Assembly: GCA_001689495.1 (NCBI GenBank)
Contig: LUJS01000030.1
Span: forward strand, 1 to 8,840
Reading direction: 5' to 3'
Length of the DNA: 8,840 nt
Origin: Bacteroidales bacterium M8
Lineage (GTDB): Bacteria; Bacteroidota; Bacteroidia; Bacteroidales; Muribaculaceae
Position numbers and translations under genes: made by a program. Positions 1-6,565 of the stretch are shown one piece after another. The notes beneath the pieces were generated by a model, which saw nothing but the letters and a program-made list of their open reading frames with translations, had not been told where the DNA came from and searched no databases. Position 1 is the stretch's first letter. The number at the start of each line of letters is the position of its first letter.

Positions 1-58
1 TTAAATCCAATTAGTTTAAACAACTTCAACTAATAATCGACATTCGCCGTGACAAATG

Positions 59-75
59 TCCCAAAAAGTTTGGGA
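59..75 (-). terminator. Stem-loop after the receptor gene, possible terminator
   Basis: A perfect inverted repeat with 7-bp arms (TCCCAAA / TTTGGGA) and a 3-base loop lies 11 bases beyond the stop codon of the receptor-like gene. On the minus strand it is not followed by a clear run of T, so a classical intrinsic terminator is not proven. A second short palindrome, GACAAATGTC, abuts it at 51-60. Position is the main argument for a transcript-end role. The rest of 1-86 shows no gene. Confidence 0.35.
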
Positions 76-86
76 ATACGGCTTTT

Positions 87-2621
87 TCAGAATCTATACT
101 GAATCGAGGCGAGGATTGAGCGCCGACGGATGTTGAATCGGTATTCCGATCGGGAGAGAGTGCCGTAGTTCACATACTCATAGCTCCGCTTGTCGAGGAT
201 GTTGTTTGCCGTGATCGACAGCCTGATCTTGTTGCTGATGCGCCATGTCGCCGATGCGTCGAGCAGGAGGAGGCCGGCGGTATTCCCCTCTGGAAACCGT
301 GTGAGGAAATGTTCTGCCCCGACTGTAATCTGCACGGCATCGTCGGGAATCACTGTGGCGAAAAGATTCTGCCTCAATGTATGGCTGTCGTTGCGGTCTG
401 AGTTTATCGTGAGCGCCGAGAATCCATACTCTGCCTCATAGTTTGCCGAGAGCCACCTGACAATACTACCTTTGAAGTATGGCTTAATTCCGACGGCCAT
501 CTGTCGATAGGGCATCACGACATTGTCGCGCATGGCCGTGGCAGTGGCCATTGTGGCATCCGCCTCAAGGCCCACCACCATCTTGCTGTGTCCGAGGCCC
601 TTGCTCAGTCCCCCTTTCAGCCCCCAAGTCTCGTTGCGGGACAGCTTGTCGGCATAGGTCGACACGATCAGATCGTCAATGAATATCTGATTGGACATGA
701 CGTGGCTGTGTCGGTAATTGTAGCTTGCCGACAGATTGATGAAAAGCGACTTCATCGGGTTGCGATAGCGATAGGAGAGCGACGCACCCGCATCGTGGGT
801 GTATCTGTCGGGATTCATCCCGATGAACAGATTGCGATAGTCGGACAATATCGGCACGCCGATATTGAGATACGGCTGCGGCGAGCCGAGCCGGTATGTC
901 ACCGTTGCAGAGAGCTCGGACTTGGCGTCGAGGCGGCGTCTTGCATTGAATCGCGGTGACACATTCATGTAGTCGTACCGACCTGACATTGAATAATGAT
1001 ACCATTTCAGGGGCATGCCCAGCGACAATCTCCATCCGTCACGGTCGTAATCTACCTGTGGCGATATGTGTATGTCAGATAGAAACGCCTCATGCACACC
1101 GTCATTGTCATATATTCCAAGCCCCGTGAGGCTGTTGCTCATGCGGTGATAGTCAAGGTCGATGCCCGCCGTGAGATAGTATTTCACGAATCGTGTCAGC
1201 TTGCCAAACCGGGTTTCGGTGGTGCTTCTGAAATCCGTTGTCCCGATGGTCTGCATGGCTGCCTCGTTGCCCGATACGGTCAATCTGTCCGGCCGATGGC
1301 TCAAGGAATTGCGCGACTCGATGGTGAACAGCCTCTTGTCGTTGCGCTTGACCAGCTTCAGGTCGTTTACTGCCGCGAGACTCCTTCGCCTGACGCGCTG
1401 CCCGAGATCTTGACTCCCCGAGATCTCTGACCCTGAACTCTCCCAACTGCCCGATAGCGTGAGCTTGTCCTTCAGGTAATAGCCACGCTTGTTTGTCTCG
1501 CTGTAAAACCGGGCCGACACCTCGTGGCTGCGGGTGCGCTGAGAACTGTTCTGAACAAATGTCGGGATGTGCGAATCGGGATACTCGGTGACGACTCCGG
1601 TATTATAATCAAGCCGGTCGCCCGCATAGTCGAATTTAAGCCTCATGGACGTGTCGCCGGACTTCCACGCCGTGATGGCGTCGGCGAGCCACGACAGATT
1701 GTCGCGTGTCCGTTTTTCGGATAGGGGAGCGTCGACAATATCGGCCGAGATATACTCGGGCCAAAGGGACGCGGCATGATCCGACCCGAACATCAGGTCG
1801 AGATCGTGGTCAATGATCTCATTGGCGGGATTCCGGCCTGTGTTGTCGGCCTTGAGCGTGAACATGTTCTGAATCTTGGGGGCCATCCTCATCGCAAACA
1901 GCGAGCCGTTATACAGCATCGGCTGCACGCCCGCCGCGGCCTGCGCCACGCCCACCCACCGGCTGCGGGCATCCTCCTTTAGCTTGAGGTTTATGCCGGC
2001 CTCCTCCGGAAACTCTATGCCCTCGAGAGCCTTGACCGGCTGATGATTCTCCATCACCTCGACGGCCTTGACATCCTCGTGCGATATGTTGTTGGTGGCG
2101 AGCCCGTACTGCCCGCCCATGAAGTCGTTGCCGTCAAGATAGAACTTGTTGATCGGCTTTCCCTGATACTTTATCGTACCGTCATCCTCGACCTTTATGC
2201 CGGGCAGACGCTTTATCACGTCAATTATGGCATTGTCCTTCGCATTGGCATAACTCGCCACGTTGAACACCAGCGTGTCCCCCTTGGCATATATGTCGGG
2301 AGCCTCGACTATCACGTCGTTCAATCGGGTGGCCTTTTGGTCGAGCCGCACCTCGGTCATGTCGGCCGACAGGGGCAGCGTGAGGGTCTCGTAGCCGATG
2401 CAGCGGAACGACACCGAATCAGCCCCCTTCTTGGGTGACAGCGTGAAGCGCCCCTCGCTGTCGGTGGATGCGAACGAGCCCTTGCTCCTTACGATTGCCC
2501 CGATCACGGGCTCGCCTGTCGCGGCATCCCTCACCAGTCCCCGAAGTTGTCCCCGGTCTGCCGCCGTCGCCGACAGCAGACCGAGAGCAACAGAAAGTAT
2601 AAAAAAGCTGTATCTTCTCAT
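87..2621 (-). CDS. TonB-dependent-receptor-like outer-membrane protein with carboxypeptidase-regulatory-like N-terminal domain
   Basis: This 844-residue protein should sit in the outer membrane as a plugged beta-barrel. Residues 1 to about 21 form a signal peptide. Residues about 25-95 are a carboxypeptidase-regulatory-like beta-sandwich (GLVRDAATGEPVIGA, then TDSEGRFTL). Residues about 115-225 are a plug-like region with DVIKRLPGIKV, KFYLDGNDF and VMENHQPVKALEG, the last being typical of Bacteroidota receptors of this subgroup. The remainder is alternating, aromatic-rich barrel sequence ending in phenylalanine (SIQYRF), as expected for an outer-membrane barrel. Length is normal for the family. 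Its start overlaps the stop of the GLPGLI gene as ATGA, so the two are probably translated together. No obvious TonB box is seen, so whether it is energised by TonB and what it carries are unknown. No neighbouring SusD-like gene is present, which argues against a Sus-type glycan system. Confidence 0.88.
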   Translation of the reverse strand: MRRYSFFILSVALGLLSATAADRGQLRGLVRDAATGEPVIGAIVRSKGSFASTDSEGRFTLSPKKGADSVSFRCIGYETLTLPLSADMTEVRLDQKATRLNDVIVEAPDIYAKGDTLVFNVASYANAKDNAIIDVIKRLPGIKVEDDGTIKYQGKPINKFYLDGNDFMGGQYGLATNNISHEDVKAVEVMENHQPVKALEGIEFPEEAGINLKLKEDARSRWVGVAQAAAGVQPMLYNGSLFAMRMAPKIQNMFTLKADNTGRNPANEIIDHDLDLMFGSDHAASLWPEYISADIVDAPLSEKRTRDNLSWLADAITAWKSGDTSMRLKFDYAGDRLDYNTGVVTEYPDSHIPTFVQNSSQRTRSHEVSARFYSETNKRGYYLKDKLTLSGSWESSGSEISGSQDLGQRVRRRSLAAVNDLKLVKRNDKRLFTIESRNSLSHRPDRLTVSGNEAAMQTIGTTDFRSTTETRFGKLTRFVKYYLTAGIDLDYHRMSNSLTGLGIYDNDGVHEAFLSDIHISPQVDYDRDGWRLSLGMPLKWYHYSMSGRYDYMNVSPRFNARRRLDAKSELSATVTYRLGSPQPYLNIGVPILSDYRNLFIGMNPDRYTHDAGASLSYRYRNPMKSLFINLSASYNYRHSHVMSNQIFIDDLIVSTYADKLSRNETWGLKGGLSKGLGHSKMVVGLEADATMATATAMRDNVVMPYRQMAVGIKPYFKGSIVRWLSANYEAEYGFSALTINSDRNDSHTLRQNLFATVIPDDAVQITVGAEHFLTRFPEGNTAGLLLLDASATWRISNKIRLSITANNILDKRSYEYVNYGTLSRSEYRFNIRRRSILASIQYRF

Positions 2622-3499
2622 TTCTTCCAGTCGAGTTCGAGGTAATCGTATGGCAGTTCGATGGGGTCGTATGCGCCGAGCGATGGGTTGCCTGCCTCGT
2701 CGGTCACCGTTACGTTCTCGCCCGTGGTGGCCTCGTAATAGGCGTATGGATTGACCTCATATCGGTGCTTGGTGTCATAATATTCGCTGCGCCGCACGTT
2801 GTTGAACGGCACCTTGTAGATGGTGATGGGGCGGTCGGCCTTCGACTTTATGCCGATGCACTCGAATGTATAGTGCCCCTCCTTGTCCGAAGCCTTCATT
2901 ATCAGCCCCGGAAGTCCGCATAGTTTCCACGGGCCGTCGGCGAGGGGTATATCCTCGGCATAGAACACCGTCCACTCGCGGCCGCGATAGCTGCATCGCG
3001 CCCCCTGACATTCATATCCCAGCACGTTTGTCGTCGTGTCGGTCAGCTCCCAGTCCTGCCGGGGCATCTCCTCGTCATATCGTAGCCAGTCCATGCAGAT
3101 CTTCTCCGTATGGGTCAGCCTTCCCGCCGGGTAATTCTTGTAGATCGTCATGAACTCTCCGGTGCTGAGCTTGCCCTCGATGGCGGCATTGACTATCTGT
3201 TCCTGACTGGAGCGCATGAGTATTGAGTCGACGGTGAGATTCTTGTGGCTCGAGAACTTCGACAGCCCGTCGGGGCCGATCTGCAGCAGCATGTTGTCGC
3301 TCGAGATGTTGTCCTTGAGCGCCCCGGTCGTGTCGACGCAGCAGCGATAGTCATAGACAAACTCCATCGTCTCGGTGGCTATGGTCTCGGTCTCGGGCAC
3401 GGAGCTCGGGAAAATGCTGAGCTGACGGCGCACCACCTTGCCGTATGCCGCCGATGCAATCGCCATGACGGCGATGAGGATTAACACTGTTTTCTTCAT
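2618..3499 (-). CDS. GLPGLI-family secreted protein
   Basis: This 293-residue protein belongs to the Bacteroidota-restricted GLPGLI family (TIGR01200/Porph_ging). The diagnostic motif is present exactly at residues 195-200 and is preceded by the usual context (RGREWTVFYAEDIP, then GPWKLC). An N-terminal signal peptide ends near AYG at residues 18-20, so the mature protein should be periplasmic or outer-membrane associated. The family has no established biochemical activity. Its genes often lie next to outer-membrane receptor genes, as here, where the stop overlaps the receptor start by four bases. The mature protein contains seven cysteines, including an adjacent pair at 53-54, so disulfides are possible. 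The gene is first in its operon and diverges from a kinase/regulator pair. Its upstream region has an exact TAnnTTTG element and an A-rich leader without a Shine-Dalgarno sequence. Confidence 0.92.
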   Translation of the reverse strand: MKKTVLILIAVMAIASAAYGKVVRRQLSIFPSSVPETETIATETMEFVYDYRCCVDTTGALKDNISSDNMLLQIGPDGLSKFSSHKNLTVDSILMRSSQEQIVNAAIEGKLSTGEFMTIYKNYPAGRLTHTEKICMDWLRYDEEMPRQDWELTDTTTNVLGYECQGARCSYRGREWTVFYAEDIPLADGPWKLCGLPGLIMKASDKEGHYTFECIGIKSKADRPITIYKVPFNNVRRSEYYDTKHRYEVNPYAYYEATTGENVTVTDEAGNPSLGAYDPIELPYDYLELDWKK

Positions 3500-3531
3500 G
3501 TCTTTTGTTTTTGTCGATTTGTTTCACGCTG

Positions 3532-3539
3532 CAAAGTTA
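3532..3539 (-). promoter_or_regulatory. -7 promoter element for the GLPGLI/receptor operon
   Basis: Read on the minus strand this is TAACTTTG, an exact match to the Bacteroidota TAnnTTTG element, 32 bases before the GLPGLI start codon. It predicts a start of transcription near 3525 and an A-rich leader of about 25 bases. No TTTG -33 element lies at the usual spacing; that region is G-rich. A weak -33 box next to phased repeats suggests the promoter depends on an activator (inference). Confidence 0.65.
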
Positions 3540-3568
3540 CTCCGACCCACCCCTCCGAGCCGAAAATA

Positions 3569-3610
3569 ATCATTACTCAAACATTATGGAATTATTACTA
3601 AATTATTACT
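3569..3610. promoter_or_regulatory. Four 11-bp-phased direct repeats, candidate operator for the OmpR-family regulator
   Basis: The hexamer YATTAY occurs four times at exactly 11-bp intervals: CATTAC at 3571, CATTAT at 3582, TATTAC at 3593 and TATTAC at 3604. The last two units share the nine bases ATTATTACT exactly, and the first differs from it at one base. OmpR/PhoB-type regulators are known to bind head-to-tail sites with about 11-bp spacing, and a gene for such a regulator lies in the divergent operon. The repeats occupy roughly -44 to -85 relative to the predicted start of the GLPGLI operon, a usual place for an activator. Local A/T richness makes some chance similarity possible. Confidence 0.6.
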
Positions 3611-3651
3611 GTCGCACAAATAGCTTGATACAAAGCACAATCAACTGACGG

Positions 3652-3667
3652 TATTTTTGTAATTTTG
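3652..3667 (+). promoter_or_regulatory. Two abutting -7 elements before the histidine kinase gene
   Basis: TATTTTTG (3652-3659) and TAATTTTG (3660-3667) both match TAnnTTTG exactly and stand end to end. The second finishes only four bases before the kinase ATG. Transcription from either would give a leader of about zero to six bases, so translation would be leaderless or nearly so. No TTTG box is seen at the standard spacing upstream of either copy. Confidence 0.5.
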
Positions 3668-3671
3668 CCGT

Positions 3672-5168
3672 ATGGAAAGACGTATCAAGGCACTCTACAT
3701 AATCACTATCATCGCCATACTTGCGTTCCTCGGGATGCAGGTCTATTGGCTCCATGGGCGATATGAGTTTGCGCTGAGTGATTATGAACGTGATTTGGGC
3801 GAAAGAATCGTGAAGTGCGTGGACGACTATAATTCGATTCGCGAAAAGTCGTCCGGCAACGGGGGGTATTCTTTGAATAATAAAGACAACGGCTTCAATG
3901 CGTTCTCCGTCCCGACATTCTCGCTCGAACAGAAATATGGCGATTCGGTCTCGACAACCCGCACCGCCAAGATCTATACATACCTCTTTTCCGCCCACGA
4001 GCTTCTCGGGCTGGAGCCGGGCACGCCACTCACCGATGCCCAGAAGAAGCAGGCTGCCGATCTTGCCCAGCAACAGCTGACGGCACCGGCCGATTCGGCC
4101 GTGTTTGACGCATCGGGGGCGCGGGACGAAAACGAGGCGTGGAGCGCCACGAACAATGTGCATGTCCAGCGCAAATGCCCCTTCATGGCGGACGGCATCG
4201 ACTCGGTGTTGCGCAAGGCCGGGATAAGGGCCGAAATCACCTTGGCCGAGGCCGACAGCGTGGTGTGGCAGACACGTACCGACAGACACGAGTCTGTATT
4301 TGCCCCCGAACTGTCGCTGACCATACCATATTCGCAGTTGCAGGGCCTGACCGTCAGGATAGTCAGCAGAATCGGTCTCTCGGACGTCCTGCCGGGAATA
4401 TGGCTGGCGCTCGCCATCACCCTGCTGGTGTCGGGACTTCTCATAGTCTGCCTTCTGCTGCAGTTCTCCACGGTGCTTAAGCTCTCGCGCCTCGACAGGA
4501 TGCGCAACAGCTTTGTCTCCACGATGATTCACGAGCTCAAGCGCCCCATCTCCACCCTCAAGATGTGTGTCTCGGGGCTGGACAACCGGCAGATGATGCA
4601 GGACGGCGAGGTGAGAAAGGAATTGATCTCCGAGACCCGAAACGCCCTCGACAACCTTTCGGCATACTTCTCCAAGCTCAGGGACATCACATTCAACAAC
4701 GTCGAGCAGATACCGCTCAATATCCGCAGTGTCAACCTTCACGACCTGTTTGACGACGTTGCATCCGCGACCGTGCATCCCGCCGGAAAGACCGTGGCGG
4801 TCACCAACGGCATCGACGGGGCGCTCGAAGTCTCGGCAGACCGCTCGCACCTCTACAACATACTCAACAATCTTGTCGAAAATGCCGTGAAATACTCCGG
4901 TCCGTCGGTCGAAATCAACGCCTCGGCGACCGAGGAGAACGGAACCGTCGAGCTCCATGTCGCCGATACCGGCAACGGCATCCCGTCGGGCGACCTCAAG
5001 CATATATTCAAGCGCTTTTACCGCGGCAAGGCCTCCGGCGGCGAACAGCCCGGCATGGGCCTCGGTCTCGCGTATGTCAAGCTGCTCGTTGGCGCCCATG
5101 GCGGCGACATATCCGTCAGGAGCGAGGCGGGCAAGGGCACGTGTTTCACCATAAGACTACCGCAATGA
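3672..5168 (+). CDS. Membrane sensor histidine kinase (RprX-like, no HAMP)
   Basis: This 498-residue inner-membrane kinase senses a periplasmic signal, autophosphorylates and should pass the phosphate to the regulator encoded next. Transmembrane helix 1 is at about residues 7-27 and helix 2 at about 242-263, enclosing a periplasmic domain of about 210 residues of no recognised type. That domain contains exactly two cysteines, at 49 and 169. The H-box is MIHELKRPIS with the phosphoacceptor at His287. It lies only about 24 residues after helix 2, leaving no room for a HAMP domain. The ATPase domain shows the N-box (Asn404 in LVENAVKY), G1 (Asp432 in DTGNGI), an F-box (FKRFYRG, about 447) and G2 (GMGLGLA from 461), so it appears catalytically complete. 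The start is supported by helix 1, which later starts would destroy. The stop overlaps the regulator start as ATGA. The resemblance to Bacteroidales RprX is from general knowledge; orthology is not shown. Confidence 0.93.
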   Translation: MERRIKALYIITIIAILAFLGMQVYWLHGRYEFALSDYERDLGERIVKCVDDYNSIREKSSGNGGYSLNNKDNGFNAFSVPTFSLEQKYGDSVSTTRTAKIYTYLFSAHELLGLEPGTPLTDAQKKQAADLAQQQLTAPADSAVFDASGARDENEAWSATNNVHVQRKCPFMADGIDSVLRKAGIRAEITLAEADSVVWQTRTDRHESVFAPELSLTIPYSQLQGLTVRIVSRIGLSDVLPGIWLALAITLLVSGLLIVCLLLQFSTVLKLSRLDRMRNSFVSTMIHELKRPISTLKMCVSGLDNRQMMQDGEVRKELISETRNALDNLSAYFSKLRDITFNNVEQIPLNIRSVNLHDLFDDVASATVHPAGKTVAVTNGIDGALEVSADRSHLYNILNNLVENAVKYSGPSVEINASATEENGTVELHVADTGNGIPSGDLKHIFKRFYRGKASGGEQPGMGLGLAYVKLLVGAHGGDISVRSEAGKGTCFTIRLPQ

Positions 5169-5848
5169 GCAAACCCATCAAGATACTGCTGGTTGATGAC
5201 GACCTGAAGAACTCGATGCTACTCAAGCGATTCATCGAGGCCGAGGGATACGAGGTCATCTATGCCAACAACGGCAGGGTAGGGCTGGAAATGTATCGCG
5301 AGACCCGCCCCGACCTGATACTGCTCGACATAAACATGCCCGAGCTTGACGGATTCGAGATGGCCCGCATCATACGTCAGAACGACAAGCGGGTCATCAT
5401 ATTCTTCCTCACCGACCGCACCGACAAGGTGGACCGCCTGCACGGATTCTCGCTTAAAGGCAACGACTATATCCCCAAGCCATTCTATCCCGAAGAACTC
5501 ATAGCCAAGATTGACGAGCGGTTTGACAGCCTCACCGTCAGTCAGGACGTCGAGTTCAGGCTGGGCGACACCATATTCCGGCCCAACCTCTCGTCGCTCA
5601 CATACAATGGCGAGACCCACTCGCTCTCCGTTCGTCAGACCGAGATACTCCAGATGCTCGCCGAGAACATCGGTCATCCCGTCGAGCGCGACACCATACT
5701 CGACCGTATCTGGGGCGACGCGAGCTACTCCAACTCCCTCGCCCTCAACGTACAGATCACATACATACGCCGCCTGCTCACAGACCCATCGGTCTCGATA
5801 ACATCCATCAAGAAAAAGGGATACATTCTCTCAGTAGGCAGACAATGA
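5165..5848 (+). CDS. OmpR/PhoB-family response regulator (RprY-like)
   Basis: This 227-residue cytoplasmic transcription factor is the evident partner of the upstream kinase. The receiver domain (about 1-118) has the acidic pocket Asp11/Asp12, phosphoacceptor Asp55 (LILLDINMP), Thr83 and Lys105 in IPKPF, so every key residue is present. The C-terminal winged helix (about 130-225) has the family pattern LSVRQTEILQML and VQITYIRRLL, then KKKGYIL. The start at 5165 is preferred because it overlaps the kinase stop as ATGA and opens with the usual short lead-in to the first receiver strand. A start at 5141 would add eight residues translated from sequence inside the kinase gene. It probably controls the divergent promoter region, which carries direct repeats phased at 11 bp. 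RprY-like describes the subfamily, not a proven orthologue. Confidence 0.94.
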   Translation: MSKPIKILLVDDDLKNSMLLKRFIEAEGYEVIYANNGRVGLEMYRETRPDLILLDINMPELDGFEMARIIRQNDKRVIIFFLTDRTDKVDRLHGFSLKGNDYIPKPFYPEELIAKIDERFDSLTVSQDVEFRLGDTIFRPNLSSLTYNGETHSLSVRQTEILQMLAENIGHPVERDTILDRIWGDASYSNSLALNVQITYIRRLLTDPSVSITSIKKKGYILSVGRQ

Positions 5849-5864
5849 CTCAACACATCAACCG

Positions 5865-6512
5865 ATGAGACACCTCATTCTGACAATACTGATTGCCATC
5901 CCCCTGCTCCTCGGGGCCCGCACCGAAGACGACGAAAACCCGCGCTGTCGCGTGGCCTTCAACGCCACGCTCACCTCGTCCGACACATATTCGCTCGAGG
6001 CCTCCGGCCACTATATGCTATGTCGCTATGTCGGCATCGGAGGCGCATTGGGCATCTGGGCAAACTACTATGACGACGGCTGGGCATCGGGCAAGGACTG
6101 GAACATCGACGATGACGACAACAGACCCTCCAACCTCTATCTGCGCCCCTCGGTCGTGCTCAAGTCACCCGCCATCAGGTATCGCGCCTCCTCGTGGTCA
6201 CTCTTTGCCGAGCCCGGCATAATGCTCAACATCCCCTATCAGCGGGTATGCATAGAATCCACCCCCGACTGGCCCGTCATCGAGTACGACTACATCAGCA
6301 CCAACAAAGGCCAATGGCTGGCTTATGAAGTCCGTGCAGGCATCAGCCTCGGCATCGGCCCCTGCGGCCTCAGCGCCGGCTACACCATCTCAAACCTCGA
6401 CATCTACAGCCAATACCGCCACCTCACCTACAAAGGCACCCCCTTCACCGACTTCTATCCCCGCAAACCCCTCATGCAAGGCGCCTACATCTCCCTCGCC
6501 TACACCTTCTGA
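5865..6512 (+). CDS. Small outer-membrane beta-barrel protein, function unknown
   Basis: This 215-residue protein has a signal peptide at residues 1 to about 18 (hydrophobic core LILTILIAIPLLLG, likely cut after Ala18). Short alternating aromatic/hydrophobic strands follow, and the chain ends in phenylalanine (ISLAYTF), the common C-terminal signature of outer-membrane barrels. The length suits an 8- to 10-stranded barrel of the outer-membrane protein beta-barrel type. An acidic loop (ending NIDDDDN) is probably surface exposed. Four cysteines remain in the mature chain, which is more than is common for such barrels. The gene begins 16 bases after the regulator stop on the same strand with no visible promoter between, so it is probably the third gene of the kinase/regulator operon. 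It could act as a signal source or accessory for the sensor, but nothing in the sequence fixes its role. Confidence 0.8.
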   Translation: MRHLILTILIAIPLLLGARTEDDENPRCRVAFNATLTSSDTYSLEASGHYMLCRYVGIGGALGIWANYYDDGWASGKDWNIDDDDNRPSNLYLRPSVVLKSPAIRYRASSWSLFAEPGIMLNIPYQRVCIESTPDWPVIEYDYISTNKGQWLAYEVRAGISLGIGPCGLSAGYTISNLDIYSQYRHLTYKGTPFTDFYPRKPLMQGAYISLAYTF

Positions 6513-6565
6513 CCGTAAGGATTTACGAATTTGGGGGAGGGGAGAGGGTGGCCATTTTCGGAGCA
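6513..6565. other. Convergent intergenic gap with weak stem and G-run tract
   Basis: This short gap separates two converging operons. It contains a weak 5-bp stem (CGTAA, loop GGAT, TTACG; 6514-6527) just after the barrel-protein stop, without a following T-run. Then comes a plus-strand G tract with runs of five, four, three and two at 6533-6551. Either could assist transcript ending for the plus operon, but neither is a clear terminator. No gene is seen. Confidence 0.3.

Noticed and set aside
588..959. Open frames on the plus strand across the receptor gene (also at 1092-1430, 2043-2438 and 2398-2754)
   Set aside because: They lie opposite well-conserved receptor domains, lack signal peptides, domains or start context, and are best explained as reverse-strand shadows.
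87..3499. Sus-like polysaccharide utilisation locus
   Set aside because: The receptor-like barrel has no SusD partner, glycoside hydrolase or hybrid two-component sensor nearby; the partner is a GLPGLI protein.
3606..5099. A 497-codon open frame on the minus strand, antisense to the kinase gene
   Set aside because: It covers the kinase almost end to end, shows no domain or signal peptide, and has a composition typical of the reverse of a G+C-rich coding frame. The plus-strand kinase has all its catalytic motifs, so this is a shadow.
5141..5164. Longer start for the response regulator, adding eight residues
   Set aside because: The added residues come from within the kinase frame and do not fit receiver-domain N-termini. 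The ATGA overlap at 5165 gives a normal start.
5454..5487. Apparent missing residue in the receiver-domain loop before the conserved KPF
   Set aside because: Aligned from KPF backward, LKGNDYIPKPF matches the usual length (LGADDYIPKPF) with substitutions only, so there is no deletion.
6549..6559. TGGCCATTTTC shared with 8806-8816
   Set aside because: An 11-base match is expected several times by chance in a window of this length, and the context differs at the two places.
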